A stretch of DNA of 62,584 nucleotides, from NCBI GenBank assembly GCA_947565305.1, contig CANOFO010000004.1:1-62584 (forward strand), read 5' to 3'. The notes under the pieces are model-generated. The model was not told the DNA's origin, made no database searches, and saw only the letters and a program-made list of their open reading frames with translations. How positions within the stretch are numbered: the stretch's first letter is position 1; each line of letters starts with the position of its first letter. The translations under genes and the position numbers were made by a program. Source of the stretch: an uncultured Lachnospiraceae bacterium (GTDB lineage: Bacteria > Bacillota > Clostridia > Lachnospirales > Lachnospiraceae). Shown piece by piece: positions 1 to 8,094 of the stretch.

Positions 1-149
1 CCTGCCAGTTCGTCGGAAAGCATGATAAAAATGCTTCGCATTTGCTTTCCTCCTTTAATATGGTAGCGGCACGCGCCTCTTCGCGGCACCTGCCAGTTCG
101 TCGGAAAGCATGATAAAAATGCTTCGCATTTGCTTTCCTCCTTCAATAT
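1..149 (-). repeat. Tandem repeat, 88-bp period, with nested hairpins
   Basis: Positions 1-61 and 89-149 are the same 61-base sequence with a single mismatch (56 versus 144). Read on the minus strand, each copy carries a strong ribosome site (GGAGG) before an ATG, and the start codon lies inside nested inverted repeats: outer arms GGAAAGCA/TGCTTTCC and an inner AATGC-GAA-GCATT hairpin. The copy nearest the window edge runs out of view, so the number of copies is unknown. The element sits just downstream of atpB, where atpE would normally follow. It could be a palindromic mobile repeat that happens to contain a start codon, or a duplicated translation-initiation region. The repeat is certain; its meaning is not. 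Confidence 0.85.
55..129 (-). CDS. Possible 24-codon peptide inside the repeat
   Basis: The ATG at 129 follows a GGAGG site at good spacing and opens a 24-codon frame beginning MRSIFIMLSDELAG and ending RRVPLPY before TAA at 55-57. A second copy of the same start lies at 41 and reads off the window in the same frame with the same first 14 residues. The downstream repeat's ribosome site overlaps the end of this peptide, as if a gene start had been duplicated. No family was recognised. It may equally be a by-product of a structured repeat, so the call is weak. Confidence 0.3.
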   Translation of the reverse strand: MRSIFIMLSDELAGAAKRRVPLPY

Positions 150-246
150 ACGTTGTCTATTGCCGGAATCCCATCCGGTACGCATTTCCCTGAGTTTACC
201 CTGGCCGGGAAATCTGCCAGCACTGACAGGCTATGCCTGATAAGCC

Positions 247-981
247 CTATTCTTCCTCGCCAATCGCGTTGCTGATATAGGTCATAGTCAGCATACAGAA
301 CACATAGGTCTGGATGCAGCCGGAAAAGATATCAAAATATGCATGTAATGCACCCGGCCAGAAGTATGCGATCTTGGACAGCAGCGCATAAATCAATGCC
401 ATAATAATTGTTCCTGACAAAATATTTGCGAAAAGACGCAAAGACAGGGAAACAGGCACTGCAAGCTCGCTGATTACGTTAATGGGGAACCAGACGGGCA
501 GCCATGGCGGCAATGGTGAACACATATCAACCCAAATTTCTTTGGGCTTCTGATATTTAAACTGATTAAAATGAATCAGGATAAAACTCAGCAATGCCAG
601 CGGCAATGTTACACCATAATCCGCTGTTGGCGGACGTAGGCCAAACAGCCCTGAAATATTGGAAATCAGAATAAAAATAAATATGGTTCCAATATAATTA
701 ACAAACTTGTCTCCGCTTTTACCCATAACGCCGTGAACCATCTTGTCAAGCATTTCCACAATCAGCTCCACCACATTCTGAAAACCGCTCGGTACTTCCG
801 ACGCATGCTTCATAGCCCTGTTTGCCGCAATGGAAAATATAGTCAATACCACCATGACAATCAAAAGGCTTACATGGGTTGTCGTAATCCAAAAGGTCTG
901 TCCGAACAATTCATAGGAAAAAAGTCCTTTTACCATAATATCAATATCCGGACCGGAAGACAATAAAATCGCATCCTGCAC
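247..981 (-). CDS. atpB: F-type ATP synthase subunit a
   Basis: Membrane subunit a of the Fo motor, forming the proton or sodium half-channels against the c ring. The 244-residue length is typical. About five to six membrane segments are visible (near 35-52, 97-117, 125-137, 166-200 and 212-238), and the hallmark motif LSLRLFANILSG (180-190) carries the essential arginine, R182. The start is GTG at 981, six bases after a GGAGGTGA site. It follows the subunit I and Z genes on the same strand, the normal opening of an atp operon; atpE and the rest would lie beyond the left edge. Confidence in family is very high. Confidence 0.97.
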   Translation of the reverse strand: MQDAILLSSGPDIDIMVKGLFSYELFGQTFWITTTHVSLLIVMVVLTIFSIAANRAMKHASEVPSGFQNVVELIVEMLDKMVHGVMGKSGDKFVNYIGTIFIFILISNISGLFGLRPPTADYGVTLPLALLSFILIHFNQFKYQKPKEIWVDMCSPLPPWLPVWFPINVISELAVPVSLSLRLFANILSGTIIMALIYALLSKIAYFWPGALHAYFDIFSGCIQTYVFCMLTMTYISNAIGEEE

Positions 982-1062
982 TCTCTCACCTCCTTACAGT
1001 AAATTTAATTTATATCATCAATCTGAATTTACAGATGATTTATCACAATAAAAAATCTTGCT

Positions 1063-1491
1063 TCACTGCTCATGGGAATCAACGGACAGCGCACTGTCCT
1101 CTTTTCGCATACGTGCAATAATTTTGTGTAACATGGGCTGTAAATAAGCAGATACCTTCAACCCCATCAACCCCAAGAACATGATAAGCGGATTTGCCAG
1201 TTCAAAATACCAGGCTGCCGCAAAAACACCGACAACCACCACATAGCGCAGCACCGACCAGAACCCTGTGCGTACTGCCCTTCCCCTGACTGCCATCATG
1301 TCCACGGAATCCAGAATAACTACCGCCATGTTAACCGCCATCCCCATTGCCAGAAGAATGCCAATCCACAGCCCAAACGAATACTGCAGCTTATCGCTTA
1401 CAAACCAGATTCCTGTAAACTGGAGCACAATCCCATATAAGACTATACCGGAAAGCAATTCTGGAAGCACCGGGTTAATTCTTTTCAGCAT
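1063..1491 (-). CDS. atpI: ATP synthase subunit I (AtpI-like)
   Basis: A 142-residue protein with four predicted membrane helices (about 10-30, 38-60, 80-100 and 103-120) and a short charged tail. AtpI proteins help assemble the c ring and may carry magnesium or calcium. Identification rests on size, four-helix layout and position directly before atpB. The start overlaps the end of the upstream AtpZ-like gene by 17 bases, which suggests translational coupling. Sequence conservation in this family is low, so the call depends mainly on context. Confidence 0.8.
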   Translation of the reverse strand: MLKRINPVLPELLSGIVLYGIVLQFTGIWFVSDKLQYSFGLWIGILLAMGMAVNMAVVILDSVDMMAVRGRAVRTGFWSVLRYVVVVGVFAAAWYFELANPLIMFLGLMGLKVSAYLQPMLHKIIARMRKEDSALSVDSHEQ

Positions 1492-1864
1492 AATGGCTCT
1501 CCTTTTCTATCTGGCGCTTCGGCATACTGTCTGCCAAAGACTCCTCAAATCCCTTCTCACCCTCTGGCTGCTTACTGTCTGCCGCATTTGCAACAGGTGC
1601 AGCCACCGAAGTTTGCTGCACACGGCGCGTACCCCTACCTCTCGAGGGGCTCTCCTTGGAATAAATTTTCTGCGCCATGATAAAGACATTGCGGAATCCT
1701 GCCAATGCACCAACTACAAACAGCGGTATCACAATCCATTCCACAGAAAACTTTTTGCCGATAAAAACTCCTGCAATTGTGCATAAAAAAATAGGCACCA
1801 GCATGTTAATTCCAAATTGCGTAATTAACGTCAAGGAACGGTATACGCTTTTGTCATATTTCAC
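1475..1864 (-). CDS. AtpZ/AtpI-family small membrane protein
   Basis: A 129-residue protein with two hydrophobic helices (about 14-36 and 43-62), the usual AtpZ hairpin, then a basic and polar cytoplasmic tail rich in Ser, Gln and Glu that is longer than average. AtpZ pairs with AtpI in c-ring assembly or ion uptake for the ATP synthase. I chose the GTG at 1864 because a GGGAGG site lies eight bases upstream; the longer frame (to 1957) has no such site and adds a non-membrane stretch unlike the family. First visible gene of the atp operon. Confidence 0.75.
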   Translation of the reverse strand: MKYDKSVYRSLTLITQFGINMLVPIFLCTIAGVFIGKKFSVEWIVIPLFVVGALAGFRNVFIMAQKIYSKESPSRGRGTRRVQQTSVAAPVANAADSKQPEGEKGFEESLADSMPKRQIEKESHYAEKN

Positions 1865-1983
1865 ATGAGGCACCTCCCAGTCTATGTTTCTCGAACAAAA
1901 CATACAAATTTGTCCGCTATAAAGAATATTATATCTATTTTTTCTACAAATGTCCATTCCTTCTGCAAATATTTTGCATAATT

Positions 1984-2032
1984 ACAGTTCAGCCAGCCGA
2001 AAGTAATCGAGACAAAGCATGGGCTGAACTGT
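1984..2032. repeat. Short palindromic element (CAGTTCAGCC family)
   Basis: Perfect 11-base arms ACAGTTCAGCC (1984-1994) and GGCTGAACTGT (2022-2032) enclose 27 bases that start AGCCGAAAG. The same arms and the same AGCCGAA start recur in the much larger element at 62370-62526, so this looks like an internally deleted member of a dispersed family. It touches the stop codon of the dCMP deaminase gene and could act as its terminator, although there is no U run. Confidence 0.75.
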
Positions 2033-2517
2033 TATAATACCATCTTCACTTCACGGTGCGTATGGGTATACTGATAGTAACGTACGCCTGCTGCATCCAT
2101 CATCCGCTTGGAGGCAATGACGGATGGGGTGTCCTTATATTTATCGCTATCATAAATCACCGTCTTGATTCCTGCCTGAATAATCGCCTTGGCACATTCA
2201 TTACAGGGAAACAGCGAAACATATAACTTCGCCCCTTCAAGACTGCCGCCACGGTAATTTAAAATAGCATTCAGCTCACTGTGAGTCGTGTACAGATACT
2301 TATTGTCCAACGGTTCTCCCTCACGGTTCCAGGGGAATTCATCGTCAGAACAACCCTTGGGAAATCCGTTGTATCCCATGGACAAAATCTTGTTGTCTTC
2401 ACTGACAATGCATGCGCCCACCTGTGTACTGGGGTCTTTGGAGCGCATTGCCGACAGCATTGCAACTCCCATAAAATATTCATCCCATGTAATGAAATCC
2501 TGTCTCTTACCGCTCAT
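2032..2517 (-). CDS. dCMP deaminase (ComEB-type cytidylate deaminase)
   Basis: Deaminates dCMP to dUMP, feeding thymidylate synthesis. The 161-residue protein has the zinc motif HSE (H79, E81) and PCNEC (C105, C108), where E81 is the proton shuttle and H79, C105 and C108 bind zinc. The extra Cys/Asp-rich loop GYNGFPKGCSDDE (48-60) is typical of the dCMP deaminase branch rather than cytidine deaminase. ATG at 2517 follows a GGAGG-like site. It lies between upp and the atp operon, so it probably belongs to a nucleotide-salvage group. Gene naming varies (comEB, dcd), so no symbol is given. Confidence 0.93.
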   Translation of the reverse strand: MSGKRQDFITWDEYFMGVAMLSAMRSKDPSTQVGACIVSEDNKILSMGYNGFPKGCSDDEFPWNREGEPLDNKYLYTTHSELNAILNYRGGSLEGAKLYVSLFPCNECAKAIIQAGIKTVIYDSDKYKDTPSVIASKRMMDAAGVRYYQYTHTHREVKMVL

Positions 2518-2583
2518 TTTTCCTCCTTAACTTCATGCCAAACCTCACTTACGATACCCCGCTGCCTGCATCCGAAATGCCCG

Positions 2584-3213
2584 CTACTTTGTGCCGAAAA
2601 TCCGGTCTCCGGCATCCCCTAATCCCGGAACAATATAGCCATGTTCATTTAATCCCTCATCCAGAGCGCCAATATAGATATCTACGTCTGGATGCGCCTG
2701 TTTCATCGCTTCCACCCCCTCGGGCGCAGCTATGACGCACATGAAATGTATGTTTTTCACACCTTTGTTTTTCAGCATATGAATTGCTTCCACCGCCGAT
2801 CCGCCGGTCGCCAGCATGGGGTCGACTACAAATGCCTCACGCTCTGCACAGTCTTCCGGCAGCTTGCAGTAATACTCCACAGGCTCTAACGTCTCCGGGT
2901 CGCGGTACAGCCCGATATGGCCTATCTTTGCCGCTGGAATAATTTCCAGCACGCCGTCTACCATGCCAAGCCCTGCCCTGAGGATAGGGATTACGGCAAG
3001 CTTCTTCCCTTTGAGCGCCTTGGCTGTAGTGGTACAAATAGGTGTTTCAATTTCAATATCCATAAGCTCCAGCTCTCTGGTTGCCTCATAACACATCAGC
3101 ATTGCAATTTCCCCAATAATTTTCCTGAAATCTTTGGAGCCTGTAGTCGTCCTGCGAATCCAACCTATCTTATGCTGTATCAGCGGATGCTCCATCACTA
3201 TAACTTTTGACAT
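2584..3213 (-). CDS. upp: Uracil phosphoribosyltransferase
   Basis: Converts uracil and PRPP to UMP in pyrimidine salvage. From the ATG at 3213 the protein is 209 residues, the standard Upp length, starting [15 protein letters not shown]. The PRPP-binding loop is [10 protein letters not shown] (131-140) and the uracil-binding C-terminal segment contains [12 protein letters not shown]. The longer frame to 3276 lacks a ribosome site, whereas GGAG lies eight bases before 3213. Position beside the sua5/phosphatase genes and the atp operon matches the B. subtilis order. Confidence 0.97.
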   Translation of the reverse strand: MSKVIVMEHPLIQHKIGWIRRTTTGSKDFRKIIGEIAMLMCYEATRELELMDIEIETPICTTTAKALKGKKLAVIPILRAGLGMVDGVLEIIPAAKIGHIGLYRDPETLEPVEYYCKLPEDCAEREAFVVDPMLATGGSAVEAIHMLKNKGVKNIHFMCVIAAPEGVEAMKQAHPDVDIYIGALDEGLNEHGYIVPGLGDAGDRIFGTK

Positions 3214-3282
3214 CCTGTCTCCTCTCCGTTTCCTCTTAGTATCATCACTTGCTGCTCTGTCCTGTTTTTGCCCCACCGTCTG

Positions 3283-3741
3283 TCATTCTGTTTCATTGAT
3301 AAGATTTACCAGTTTCTGGACCGTCTTATTCAAGGTCTCATAACATAACCCATAAGACTGCAGAGTGCCCCCATATGGATTCAGTATTTCCAGTTCATCC
3401 CCCACAAGTTCTGTCAAAACTTCCACATTTGCTTGTTCTGCTTCTGCAAAATCCTCTAAAATTTTCTCTTTCTGTGCCCCCTCAAAAGTGAGCAGCAAGT
3501 TGTCCGGGGATAAATCCTCCCCTTCCAGCTGGCTGGACATTTTTTCCGACATATTGATACCATTGCTAATCAGGACGGCTTCTGCTTTCTGATTCAGCGG
3601 CTCTGGGAAAAGCACCACTAAGCCCCTGCTCTCAATCTCAACCGGATATTTGATGGTATATTCTTTCATGATGGCTTCTGCCATAGGAGCCCTGCTCGTC
3701 CCACTGTCACACACAAATATGATTTTGCTGTACTGTTTCAT
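3283..3741 (-). CDS. Divergent low-molecular-weight phosphotyrosine phosphatase-like protein
   Basis: A 152-residue protein of the LMW phosphatase/arsenate reductase fold. The P-loop CDSGTSR (C11-R17) keeps the C-x5-R signature but differs from the usual C-x-G-N-x-C-R-S. The loop that normally supplies the general acid (DPY) reads NPYGG, with Asn121 in place of Asp. It may therefore be a slow enzyme, act on another substrate, or have become a binding protein. It sits between sua5 and upp, where B. subtilis has ywlE (a protein-arginine phosphatase). The ATG at 3741 follows GGAGG; the longer frame to 3771 is less likely. Confidence 0.75.
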   Translation of the reverse strand: MKQYSKIIFVCDSGTSRAPMAEAIMKEYTIKYPVEIESRGLVVLFPEPLNQKAEAVLISNGINMSEKMSSQLEGEDLSPDNLLLTFEGAQKEKILEDFAEAEQANVEVLTELVGDELEILNPYGGTLQSYGLCYETLNKTVQKLVNLINETE

Positions 3742-3760
3742 ATTGCTGCCTCCATCTTCT

Positions 3761-4816
3761 CTACACTTCAATTACCTGATGCCCGGCTGCCTTTAACATG
3801 CGGTTCATAATTGCCTGTCCAATTCTGGGCGTGGAAAAACTCTCAGAATATATGATGTCCACATTCTGCTCGTCAAATTCCCTTAATATTCCATACATAT
3901 GCCTTGCTATCGTGTCCTCGTCACTCCTTGTCCCAATACTTTTGACAATTCCATATTGATAGCCTTTGCAGCTCTCATCCGTTCCGATTACCCCCGCAGC
4001 CTTCCCGGATTCGACAGCTTCTCTTGTCAGGTTATTGATTGTTTGCTGTACCTTCTCCTGCGCTCCATTTACCAGAATCAATTCCGCTCTGGGCGCATAA
4101 TGTTTGTATTTCATCCCCGGCGCTTTCGGATGTATGTTGGAATTCTCTTCCACAAGCCCCGGGTCCATCTCTATTTCCCCAATTACTTCCTTTATCATCT
4201 CCGGCGTGATATACCCAGGTCTAAGTACCATGGGAATCTTCTCAGAAAAATCAACAATCGTTGATTCTATGCCAATCCCCACAGCGCCCCCATCCAAAAT
4301 CAGGGGAATCCGCCCCTCCATGTCTAATGCTACATGTTCTGCCAATGTCGGGCTGGGTTTCCCCGAAGTATTGGCGCTGGGCGCTGCAATATATCCTCCC
4401 GCTGCCCGAATCAAAGCCAGTGCGGCTGGATGGCTGGGCATACGGACAGCCACGGTATTAAGTCCCCCGGTCGTCTCTGCCGGTACAATCTCAGATTTTT
4501 CAAAAATCATGGTCAAGGGACCTGGCCAGAAATGCTCTGCCATTTTCCTTGCCTGAGGAGGCACTTGAAGCGTAATTCTTTCTAAATCCTCCATACAGGA
4601 AATATGCACTATCAGCGGATTATCAGACGGCCGTCCTTTTGCCTGGTAAATTTGCGCGGCTGCCGAGGGATTCAGGGCATCCGCTCCCAGTCCATACACT
4701 GTCTCCGTGGGGAACGCCACCAGACCACCCTCCCTGAGAATCCGGGCTGCCTTCTCAATTTTCTGCTGATTTAGCGTTTCTTCGCCTTCGATGATTTTTT
4801 CTATGACTGTTTGCAT
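3761..4816 (-). CDS. Threonylcarbamoyl-AMP synthase, Sua5 type
   Basis: Makes threonylcarbamoyl-AMP from threonine, bicarbonate and ATP, the first step of t6A37 tRNA modification. The protein is about 351 residues: YrdC domain first (roughly 10-215; motifs FPTETVYGLGADA, KGRPSDNPL, SANTSGKPSPT), then a linker (PKAPGMKYKHYAP) and a Sua5 C-terminal domain to the end. Length and two-domain layout distinguish it from the short TsaC form. ATG at 4816 has an AAAGG site; a TTG at 4846 is the alternative. The downstream phosphatase gene begins about 20 bases after its stop, consistent with one transcript. Confidence 0.95.
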   Translation of the reverse strand: MQTVIEKIIEGEETLNQQKIEKAARILREGGLVAFPTETVYGLGADALNPSAAAQIYQAKGRPSDNPLIVHISCMEDLERITLQVPPQARKMAEHFWPGPLTMIFEKSEIVPAETTGGLNTVAVRMPSHPAALALIRAAGGYIAAPSANTSGKPSPTLAEHVALDMEGRIPLILDGGAVGIGIESTIVDFSEKIPMVLRPGYITPEMIKEVIGEIEMDPGLVEENSNIHPKAPGMKYKHYAPRAELILVNGAQEKVQQTINNLTREAVESGKAAGVIGTDESCKGYQYGIVKSIGTRSDEDTIARHMYGILREFDEQNVDIIYSESFSTPRIGQAIMNRMLKAAGHQVIEV

Positions 4817-4850
4817 ATTTATTGCCTTTTCATTGTAGTCTTTCAATACT

Positions 4851-4976
4851 CGCAGTGCCAGCTCAAGAGCTTCGCTCTTTCGCTATCGGGCTGTCGCCCT
4901 ACCAATCCCATCAAGAAAACAGTCGCCCTCATGCTAGCATGGTGCAACTGTTTCTCGCTGGTCTTGGCACTGCTCG
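4851..4976. repeat. Structured intergenic element with inverted ends
   Basis: Perfect 9-base arms GCAGTGCCA (4852-4860) and TGGCACTGC (4965-4973) enclose smaller hairpins: AAGAG-CTTCG-CTCTT and GGGC-TGTC-GCCC, plus two copies of the word GTCGCCCT. It fills the otherwise empty 255-base gap upstream of sua5. No ribosome site or convincing reading frame is present. It could be a MITE-like palindromic element or a leader structure of the sua5 transcript; no known RNA family was recognised. Confidence 0.55.
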
Positions 4977-5071
4977 TAGCTTATGTACATTATATAACAT
5001 ATTGCCAAATCTTGACAACTACTACATATGGTAGCGTTCGCTCCATTGTGCCACATTCCATAATATGAAAT

Positions 5072-5800
5072 TTATATTGGTTTTTCTGTTTCTTCTTGTG
5101 AAGCGTTATCCTTTCCTTCCATATTCAGGCACTTAAGAATGCCGCTTTTTACCGCCTCAGCAACTTTGTTCTGATATTCTTCCGTATTCAGAAGTTCTGC
5201 CTCCTGGGAATTGCTCAGAAATCCACACTCTACGATTACGGTTGGAGACGGTGTTTTTTTCAAAAGATAATAACTTTCATTTGCCTTTGCCTGCCGGTGA
5301 TTCGTAGGGTTCAGCTGCTCTACCAGTGATTGCTGCAGCGTCTCTGCAAGTTTTTTCCCATCCTGGGACTGCCCATAGTAAAAGACCTGCGCCCCTTTTA
5401 CCGATTCGTCCGGGTAACTGTTCTGATGAATGCTCACTGTGAATACTGGATTTGCCTTGGTGATGATTTCACAGCGTTTGCGCATATCTTCCACTTTCTT
5501 ATTATTGGAGGATTGTTGGTACAGCCCGCCATCGTCCTTGCGTGTCATAACAACTTTGATGCCTTCTTTTTGGAGCAGTTTCTCCAGTTCCTTGGCAATT
5601 TTCAGGTTTATCTCTTTCTCCTTGACATTATTGATACCTATTTTACCAGGATCATCACCTCCATGCCCGGCATCCACCACGATACACACTTCGCCTTTCT
5701 GGGCTTTCAGGCTGTCTACCATATAGGCCCCTTCCCTTGCAAACAGACATGCGCCCAGAAGCAGCAGTACTGCCATAATTACTTCTATCCTTTTTTTCAT
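5072..5800 (-). CDS. N-acetylmuramoyl-L-alanine amidase, CwlD-like
   Basis: Zinc amidase of the Amidase_3 family that cuts the lactyl-amide bond of peptidoglycan; CwlD members make muramic lactam in spore cortex. The 242-residue protein has an N-terminal anchor (about 7-22) followed directly by the catalytic domain. Zinc ligands and catalytic residues are visible: VVDAGHGG (H46), a Glu in VKEKEIN, VSIHQNS (H125) and VIVECGFLSN (E191). The single-domain size without repeats fits CwlD. ATG at 5800 follows AGGTGG; GTG at 5809 is the less likely alternative. A sporulation role is inference. Confidence 0.9.
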   Translation of the reverse strand: MKKRIEVIMAVLLLLGACLFAREGAYMVDSLKAQKGEVCIVVDAGHGGDDPGKIGINNVKEKEINLKIAKELEKLLQKEGIKVVMTRKDDGGLYQQSSNNKKVEDMRKRCEIITKANPVFTVSIHQNSYPDESVKGAQVFYYGQSQDGKKLAETLQQSLVEQLNPTNHRQAKANESYYLLKKTPSPTVIVECGFLSNSQEAELLNTEEYQNKVAEAVKSGILKCLNMEGKDNASQEETEKPI

Positions 5801-5922
5801 ATAATCCACCTGTTTATCTTTATAAATAAAATATGATAATGAGCAAAAAACTAGTACAACGAAAATTAAGTTTTTAAAACAGGAACGATAGAATAATTCT
5901 GCAGCCTAAAATGTTATATTTT

Positions 5923-6312
5923 TCAATCTGTGCGGTAAAACAAATACACCAGACTGATACTCAGCAAGGAAAGATAAACCCCGGAATGCGCCGCTTCCAA
6001 TGACAGCAGCAAATTAAAATCTGTCATTAACGGCACATACCAAAACAATGCGCAAAAAATATAGAGCACAACATGCAGCAGCAAAAATATTTTTGCCAGA
6101 CGTCGAGCTTTGGGACTCTCTGCTAACATCAGGCAGAGAAATGTAGAGACCGCCAGCACAATAAACACTTTCGGATTGACTATATCTGTTCCGTATTTTA
6201 TACCATCTATTCCCTCATCAAAATAACACCATGGCAGAAGCAGCGTCAGCAGCGAAACAATGTAAACAAGAGCTGCTATGTCCTTTTTCTTAATTTTCCT
6301 AACGAACGCCAT
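5923..6312 (-). CDS. Small four-helix membrane protein, unknown
   Basis: A 129-residue protein with four hydrophobic stretches (about 13-28, 46-62, 72-95 and 108-126), a positively charged N terminus (RKIKKK) and a short C-terminal tail. An AGGAGG site nine bases before the ATG supports translation. No family was recognised. It stands alone between the amidase and the anti-sigma gene, with about 110 and 180 bases of intergenic sequence on its two sides. Confidence 0.65.
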   Translation of the reverse strand: MAFVRKIKKKDIAALVYIVSLLTLLLPWCYFDEGIDGIKYGTDIVNPKVFIVLAVSTFLCLMLAESPKARRLAKIFLLLHVVLYIFCALFWYVPLMTDFNLLLSLEAAHSGVYLSLLSISLVYLFYRTD

Positions 6313-6427
6313 CCCATATTTCCTCCTCTTCCTGTCCCGATTATAGGGCTTTTTTTCATCTTAACAAACAGGACACTGCCATAAATTTTTATCTCATAGA
6401 TATTTCATGAAGTTTTTATTAATTTAT

Positions 6428-6480
6428 GCGCTTTGCAGCGCAAATCCGGCGCAGAAAACGCTTTAATCAGCGTTTCCCTA
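6428..6480. repeat. Dispersed hairpin repeat, copy 1 (GGCGC...AGCGTTTCCCT)
   Basis: The segment GCAAATCCGGCGCAGAAAACGC, then TTTAATC, then AGCGTTTCCCTA closely matches 39437-39490. AAACGC/GCGTTT arms form a hairpin, and CTTTGCAGCG echoes CTTCGCAGCA in the other copy. It lies just after the stop of the anti-sigma-like gene and may terminate that transcript. Confidence 0.65.
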
Positions 6481-6492
6481 AAATGCAGGTTA

Positions 6493-7398
6493 TCACTCCA
6501 CCACAAACTCATACCTTTCTACTGCCTCTGCTTTTCTTTTGTTGAACTCATCCTCCCATTTTTCCTGAATTTCTGAGCCATCCATGCCGCTGTTCGCCAT
6601 CTGTCCTTCTATAAACTCCCGCTCACTTGCCGCATTATATTTCTGAATTGGTAAATCCTTTTTATAAACTTCCGCCTGGAACTCCCAATATGCCTGCTCA
6701 CTTTCAAACCTGTCCATAAATGCATAGACCTCTTCTTTATTTTCTGCCTGTTCGTATTGTCGTTTCTGCTCTGACAAAAACTCCTCAATCTCCTGGTCCG
6801 TTGCCATATAACCATTTGCAATCGCTTCCTGGTATAAAGCATTAATCTCTTTTACATACTGAATCGCAAGCTCTTTTGCCTCCTTTTCCCCATACCCTGA
6901 TGTAATATAAAAGTCTGTTGCCATATCAATCTCTGTCTGCGGAAGGACAATCCTGCCATCTGCCGCCGCTTCCAGGCTCTTTTTTATCGCTTTGTCATCC
7001 CCACTGACTTTGTCCACATATTTTTGTACCGAATCGCCCCAATCGCAGATGGACTGCACAATCGAAAATCCAAAAGCATTTACTGCGATAAATTCTGTAG
7101 CAAAGGACAAAAGGGCAACCAGCACAAGACATGCTGCCAACCTCGCCAGGCTTAAAACAAAACTATGTTTTCGCGGACGCAGCGGTCTGACAGAAGTCTG
7201 GTATCTGCGATTGAAACGTTGTGCAAATTCCTCTATATCACTTATATCTGTATAATTGCCGCACATTTCTGCCATCTCAAGAATCCGGCTTACTTTCTGC
7301 ACATCAATGCGCTCTGCCGAACAGCTGGTCTCCTCATCAAGCAGCATTGTGAGATGTCTCCTTAATTTATCAACATCATTTTTTATAAATTCTGCCAT
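6493..7398 (-). CDS. Probable membrane anti-sigma factor, unknown family
   Basis: A 301-residue protein: a soluble N-terminal region (1-78), one membrane helix (about 82-102) and a long, charged, helical extracytoplasmic region rich in Glu, Gln and Lys (about 120-301). Its ATG overlaps the stop codon of the ECF sigma gene (TAATG), so the two are translationally coupled. The N-inside, single-helix layout and coupling are the classic anti-sigma arrangement. I see no zinc-binding HxxxCxxC motif, so it is not a ZAS-type protein. What the outer domain senses cannot be told. Confidence 0.6.
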   Translation of the reverse strand: MAEFIKNDVDKLRRHLTMLLDEETSCSAERIDVQKVSRILEMAEMCGNYTDISDIEEFAQRFNRRYQTSVRPLRPRKHSFVLSLARLAACLVLVALLSFATEFIAVNAFGFSIVQSICDWGDSVQKYVDKVSGDDKAIKKSLEAAADGRIVLPQTEIDMATDFYITSGYGEKEAKELAIQYVKEINALYQEAIANGYMATDQEIEEFLSEQKRQYEQAENKEEVYAFMDRFESEQAYWEFQAEVYKKDLPIQKYNAASEREFIEGQMANSGMDGSEIQEKWEDEFNKRKAEAVERYEFVVE

Positions 7399-7934
7399 TA
7401 TCTCATCCCTCCTAACTCAACAAAAGAAAAAAGCAGCAGCAACATGAATACGCCTATCTTCTTGCGGGCTTCCTTTTTGGCCCTCTTTAATCTCATCTTA
7501 CATGCCCCATCTGTGATATTAAGCTGCTTTGCCAATTCCTCCACGGAATATCCCTCCACATACTTTTTTACCAACAGAAAATATTGGTTATCAGAAAGAA
7601 TTTGCTTTAATTCCTCCAGATACACAGAATCATAATTATCTTTCGCAGGCATGTTCTGCAGAATATCTTCGCAATCCCCGAAAACCAAGTATTCCGATTG
7701 CGTCCTCTTCTTTTGCAAATGCTTATTTATGATATTTTTGCAGGTAAGCAGCAGCCACCCGGTTGGGTTGGGATGCTCCACTAAAAGCTGTATATTCTGA
7801 TATGCCTGATAATACGTTTCCTGCAAAATATCTTCCGCTTCACTCTGGTCTGCTTTACGAAAAACATATCGCTTGAGCAAAGGATATGATTCTGTATAGA
7901 ACTGATTGAAATACTGTTCGTCGTTTTTTCTCAT
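7398..7934 (-). CDS. ECF-like RNA polymerase sigma factor
   Basis: A 178-residue sigma-70-family factor. Region 2 is seen near 10-75 (QSEAEDILQETYYQAYQNI), region 4 near 110-160 with a helix-turn-helix (YSVEELAKQLNITDGACKMR). There is no region 1 or 3. Unusually, the C terminus ends in a hydrophobic run (VFMLLLLFSFVELG), which is not part of the standard fold and might dock to the membrane or the anti-sigma factor. ATG at 7934 follows GAGGAG. It is co-transcribed with the coupled anti-sigma-like gene downstream and may control its own operon. Confidence 0.88.
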   Translation of the reverse strand: MRKNDEQYFNQFYTESYPLLKRYVFRKADQSEAEDILQETYYQAYQNIQLLVEHPNPTGWLLLTCKNIINKHLQKKRTQSEYLVFGDCEDILQNMPAKDNYDSVYLEELKQILSDNQYFLLVKKYVEGYSVEELAKQLNITDGACKMRLKRAKKEARKKIGVFMLLLLFSFVELGGMR

Positions 7935-8030
7935 AGCGCTCCTCTTTTGCCAATGTTTTTGTATCTACTATATATAATACATAATGCAAGAAAAAAGTAA
8001 CGCAGATTCCGGCAACAATTTTATTTCCAC

Positions 8031-8067
8031 AAAAAGAGACTGCTGCAAAAACAGCAGCAGCCCCTGT
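8031..8067 (-). terminator. Rho-independent terminator of the 8095 gene
   Basis: On the minus strand GGGGCTGCTGC, a T-rich loop, then GCAGCAGTCTC is followed by TTTTT. It lies about 30 bases past the stop at 8095. Confidence 0.7.
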
Positions 8068-8094
8068 CCTAATTCATTTTCAAGTACTTACAGC

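Noticed and set aside
1865..1957. N-terminal extension of the AtpZ-like protein
   Set aside because: No ribosome site; the GTG at 1864 has GGGAGG at eight bases and fits family length.
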